Positions 61,490-64,000 of a stretch of DNA of 64,000 nucleotides are shown here, in pieces; the stretch's first letter is position 1; the number at the start of each line of letters is the position of its first letter. The notes beneath the pieces were generated by a model. The model saw only the letters and a program-made list of their open reading frames with translations, was not told where the DNA came from and did no database searches. The stretch is from Vandiemenella viatica (taxonomy: Eukaryota > Arthropoda > Insecta > Orthoptera > Morabidae): positions 228,034,739-228,098,738 of the forward strand of contig CM061919.1 in NCBI GenBank assembly GCA_031002005.1. Reading direction: 5' to 3'. The position numbers were made by a program, and so were the translations under genes.

Positions 61490-61830
61490 TATGTTTGGAT
61501 AGGAGAAAAGTCATACAGGAAGTCATGCAGGAAGATTACAGCAGCGTCTAGACACGGTAAAAAATACGTACACACAGAGCATGAAATTTTCGGGCTTATT
61601 GCCCTTCTTCAGTGATAGAATGAGGTGGCTGCATGATGGAAGCTAGCTGGCTGTGAGGCAGTGTTGCACTACACACATCCCCTATAATGTTCTCCTACTG
61701 ACAAAGGACTAGACCTGAAAATTTCTATATCATGTATCTTTTTGTCTTTTCTGCATGTTCCCACCCCACACCCATCATCTAAAGGTAAGTGGTGGTACAT
61801 TTCCCTATCCTAATTTTTTTATTCCTTTTC
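61490..61830. mobile_element. PLE-derived foldback or composite fragment
   Basis: The left part resembles the inverted family-1 tail (TTGGATAGGAGAAAAGTC, CTTATTGCCCTTCTTCAGTG). The right part is a + strand end (CTACTGACAAAGGACTAGAC, CATCATCTAAAGGTAAGTGG, CATTTCCCTATCCTAAT). The two arms come from different families, so this is a composite and not a simple palindrome. Confidence 0.5.
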
Positions 61831-61889
61831 ACTACTTAGTGCATTTTATTTGTGTGTGTGTGTGTTCCCCCCCCCCCCCATTAATACCA

Positions 61890-62260
61890 TGGAAAGTCTG
61901 TTTCCCCCCAGTTCATGTCACCGACTCTGTACCATTTAAGTCTTGCCTTGTCTAGCGATTCCTGCAGACATTTCTATTTCACTGTGTGCTTAACCTTCTT
62001 GTACCTTAGCCGGGTGATTCTTGCAACTCCTATTCTGCTTCTCAGAAATTTCATCTCATTTGCTTGTATCTTTACTAATATCCTGTTTCTTCACTCCTGA
62101 AATTTTTGTACCTTTCATGTATCTCCCAGTCATTTCTTCCTCTTTCCTCCACAATACTTTCCAGGTATCCAAAACTATTCATATTCTTCAGCTGTTCTCC
62201 TGCCTTTATTTCCACGGTTAGTAGGTATACCACAGTGACCAGGACTTGCGCCTGGTCCCA
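61890..62260 (-). mobile_element. LINE (RTE/craft-like) fragment, minus strand
   Basis: Minus-strand frames give LKNMNSFGYLESIVEERGRN DWEIHERY, then KFLRSRIGVARITRLRYKKV and CLQESLDKARLKWYRV. These are the late RT motifs FxYLGSxIxxDGxxxxEIxxRI and the MKFLRRIxGxTRxDxxRN tail. Same broad class as the fragment at 49735 (+). Confidence 0.6.
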
Positions 62261-62524
62261 TTGTATTGCCCCGATCCAATGTGGTGGAACCTTAATATGC
62301 ACAGTCATGAAAGTGGCTAATAATAATACGTTCACATGTGTAAGTGTTCATAGCTGAAAGATAAATTTTAACTGTTTGCTGGGGATATATTTCAATTGAG
62401 ATAAAACTGAATTCAAACATCGAAAAATCGGTGTGATTAATTTAATACTAGGTACTTAGTATTGCTTTTTGTTTTCCACTTATTCTTAAAGTTGAGACGC
62501 CTATCTATTTGTACTTTGTTTCAG

Positions 62525-62718
62525 AATATCCATTAGTAATTGAGAATGGAACATTCTCATGGGGTCCTGATGAGAATCCTATACTTCATAACATCAATCT
62601 GCAAATAAAGCAAGGGTCTTTGGTTGCTGTTGTTGGTACAGTTGGCTCAGGAAAGAGTTCACTTATATCAGCCTTTCTTGGTGAAATGGAAAGAATTACT
62701 GGCAGGGTAAATACCAAG
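62525..62718 (+). CDS. ABCC1: ABCC1 exon 13 (NBD1 start, Walker A)
   Basis: 194 bp, phase 1 entry after TTGTTTCAG, phase 0 exit at [26 protein letters not shown] starts NBD1; its Trp (residue about 633) is the aromatic that stacks on ATP in MRP1. [20 protein letters not shown] leads into the Walker A loop GTVGSGKSS (about 658-666), with [19 protein letters not shown] after it. The downstream NBD1 motifs (Q-loop, signature, Walker B) are not in the window. The donor is weaker than others, but the phase and the expected next residue (Gly) agree. Confidence 0.95.
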
Positions 62719-64000
62719 GTAAATGTTAGGTTTTTTTTCATCACTGCATTAAGTTTCTGATTCATAACAATGTAGTACCGTTAAAATTATGCCAACTTAT
62801 TATAACACCATGTAACAGTTATTATAGAGCCGAGACTTACTTTAAAGTGCAGATTTATCTCGGTCTGTTTTTGTTGATTTTATTTGATGCTATAGATAAT
62901 ATATCAGAGGTTATATACCAGACGTTGAAAGTATTTCTATGTTACGTAATCAAAGGGGCTTTTAATCAATAACTAAATACAGTTAAGAACCATCTGTTGA
63001 CTATAAAATGTTAATCTGACTTTTTGGTTGCTATGAGTGTTTAGTGTTTTGTTAACTAAGGATCTTCTGTATGGTACACTCTTTGGCTAGTTGCCAAAGA
63101 AAGGCCATCTGTTTCTTTGCTTGTAAATTCACTTTGACTGCTGCGAGCAACATAAAAGAAATTGGGTAATATATGTCCAAAGGAAATGTCAGTTCCAACA
63201 GCATCATTTAGAAGTACTGGTATTTGTATTTAATCTTGTTGCTTGGTTAAATATAAACTGGAGTTCTAGAGATCAACATGTAGTTTGCTAATGTTATTGC
63301 TCTTACACATCTAGCACCATCAGAAAATTGTGTATAAAATGTTTAATTGCCCAGATAGGAAATAAATCAATAGAGACTACTGAAGGGCCTAATGATTTTA
63401 TTTCTTTTTAATTTATTTGCATTCAAATTTCTTGTTTTATATCTTACTTTATAATGACCAAATCATCCCAGATGCTGCCAGCTGGTCTTCAGACAGTCTT
63501 GGACATGTTTTTCAGCATTGTGCAATTTTTATCTAACAGTGTGTGATTTTCCCCTTTCAATTTTGTAGATGGCATCAAACACAGCTTGCAATTTAAGTTC
63601 CTTTTGATGAATTATGATTTTAATGTTCAGTGTATCGTTAACAATAACAACAACCTTTTCAGTACTCCATAGATAGGAACTTGCCTGTTAATACATCCTA
63701 GACTCTGCTAAACCTGTCACTTAGTTTTACAAATTTACAGTCATTTCTGCATGTATATTTTGTTAAAATATTTCAAATTTTATTTATTTACTTATTTACT
63801 CATATAACAGATCCAAATTATCTTAAAATTGTTTTATATCAACTGATCGTCATGGATATTATTCTGTTTCACAATTATCATTGGTCAACTCTTTCCCCTG
63901 CCCACCCACCCTCTTGTTGTATTTTTGGTTCATTCATGTGGCAGAACAGTATCTGCACAAGTTTTTCCCTGCCATATGTCTCACCTTCTACACAACTAAG
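62719..64000. other. Intron 13 start, no gene recognised
   Basis: AT-rich sequence to the window end with no exon having NBD1 motifs and no transposon ends. The intron continues beyond the window. Confidence 0.5.

Overview
The window looks like nuclear DNA from an insect with a large, repeat-rich genome. The reasons are one gene spread over more than 51 kb with small exons and GT-AG introns, an AT-rich background, and dense insect-type transposons (Penelope-like, piggyBac, hAT, PIF/Harbinger, Helitron, mariner, non-LTR elements). Two SINE copies share a tail I associate with orthopteran/polyneopteran insects; that placement is inference, not proof.

The only clear host gene is the 5' part of an ABCC1/MRP-type ABC transporter on the + strand. 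The ATG is at 11510 and the last exon in the window ends at 62718, just after the Walker A loop of the first nucleotide-binding domain; the rest lies beyond the window. The exons are 11510-11554, 12024-12199, 12295-12420, 14245-14385, 14856-14975, 21543-21736, (candidate microexon 21936-21956), 22774-22965, 25679-25853, 35314-35482, 38218-38507, then two alternative versions of one 147-bp exon (51096-51242 and 54300-54446), 58725-58809 and 62525-62718. All splice phases agree. They give about 685 codons: TMD0 (exons 1-5), the L0 linker (6-7), TMD1 (8-11) and the start of NBD1 (12-13). Two points stand out: the pair of equal-length, apparently mutually exclusive exons in TMD1, and a one-base loss that breaks the frame in exon 2.

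Upstream of the gene (1-11509) are a Helitron end, SINE and LINE pieces, a 268-bp hAT MITE, and a 4175-bp PIF/Harbinger element (5170-9344) with inverted ends and TAA target duplications. That element carries a two-exon MADF-BESS protein gene but no visible transposase, and is itself interrupted by two hAT elements. The 10-11.5 kb stretch up to the ATG holds no other gene I can support.

The introns are transposon graveyards. Intron 5 holds a 3551-bp piggyBac element with a 1699-bp DNA transposon nested in it. Intron 7 holds a hAT MITE. Intron 8 has a short Helitron with both ends, a pogo/Tigger-like MITE and two Penelope-like (PLE) pieces. Intron 10 holds a mariner fragment, a tandem duplication and, at 43.7-49.1 kb, a dense cluster of PLE fragments and foldback elements bounded by (TA)n runs. 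Intron 11 holds a 2.2-kb PLE, and intron 12 a degraded LINE and more foldbacks. Several PLE ends contain a sequence resembling the hammerhead ribozyme core. Inverted PLE copies flank exons 9-10, a layout that could favour RNA hairpins or exon circularisation.
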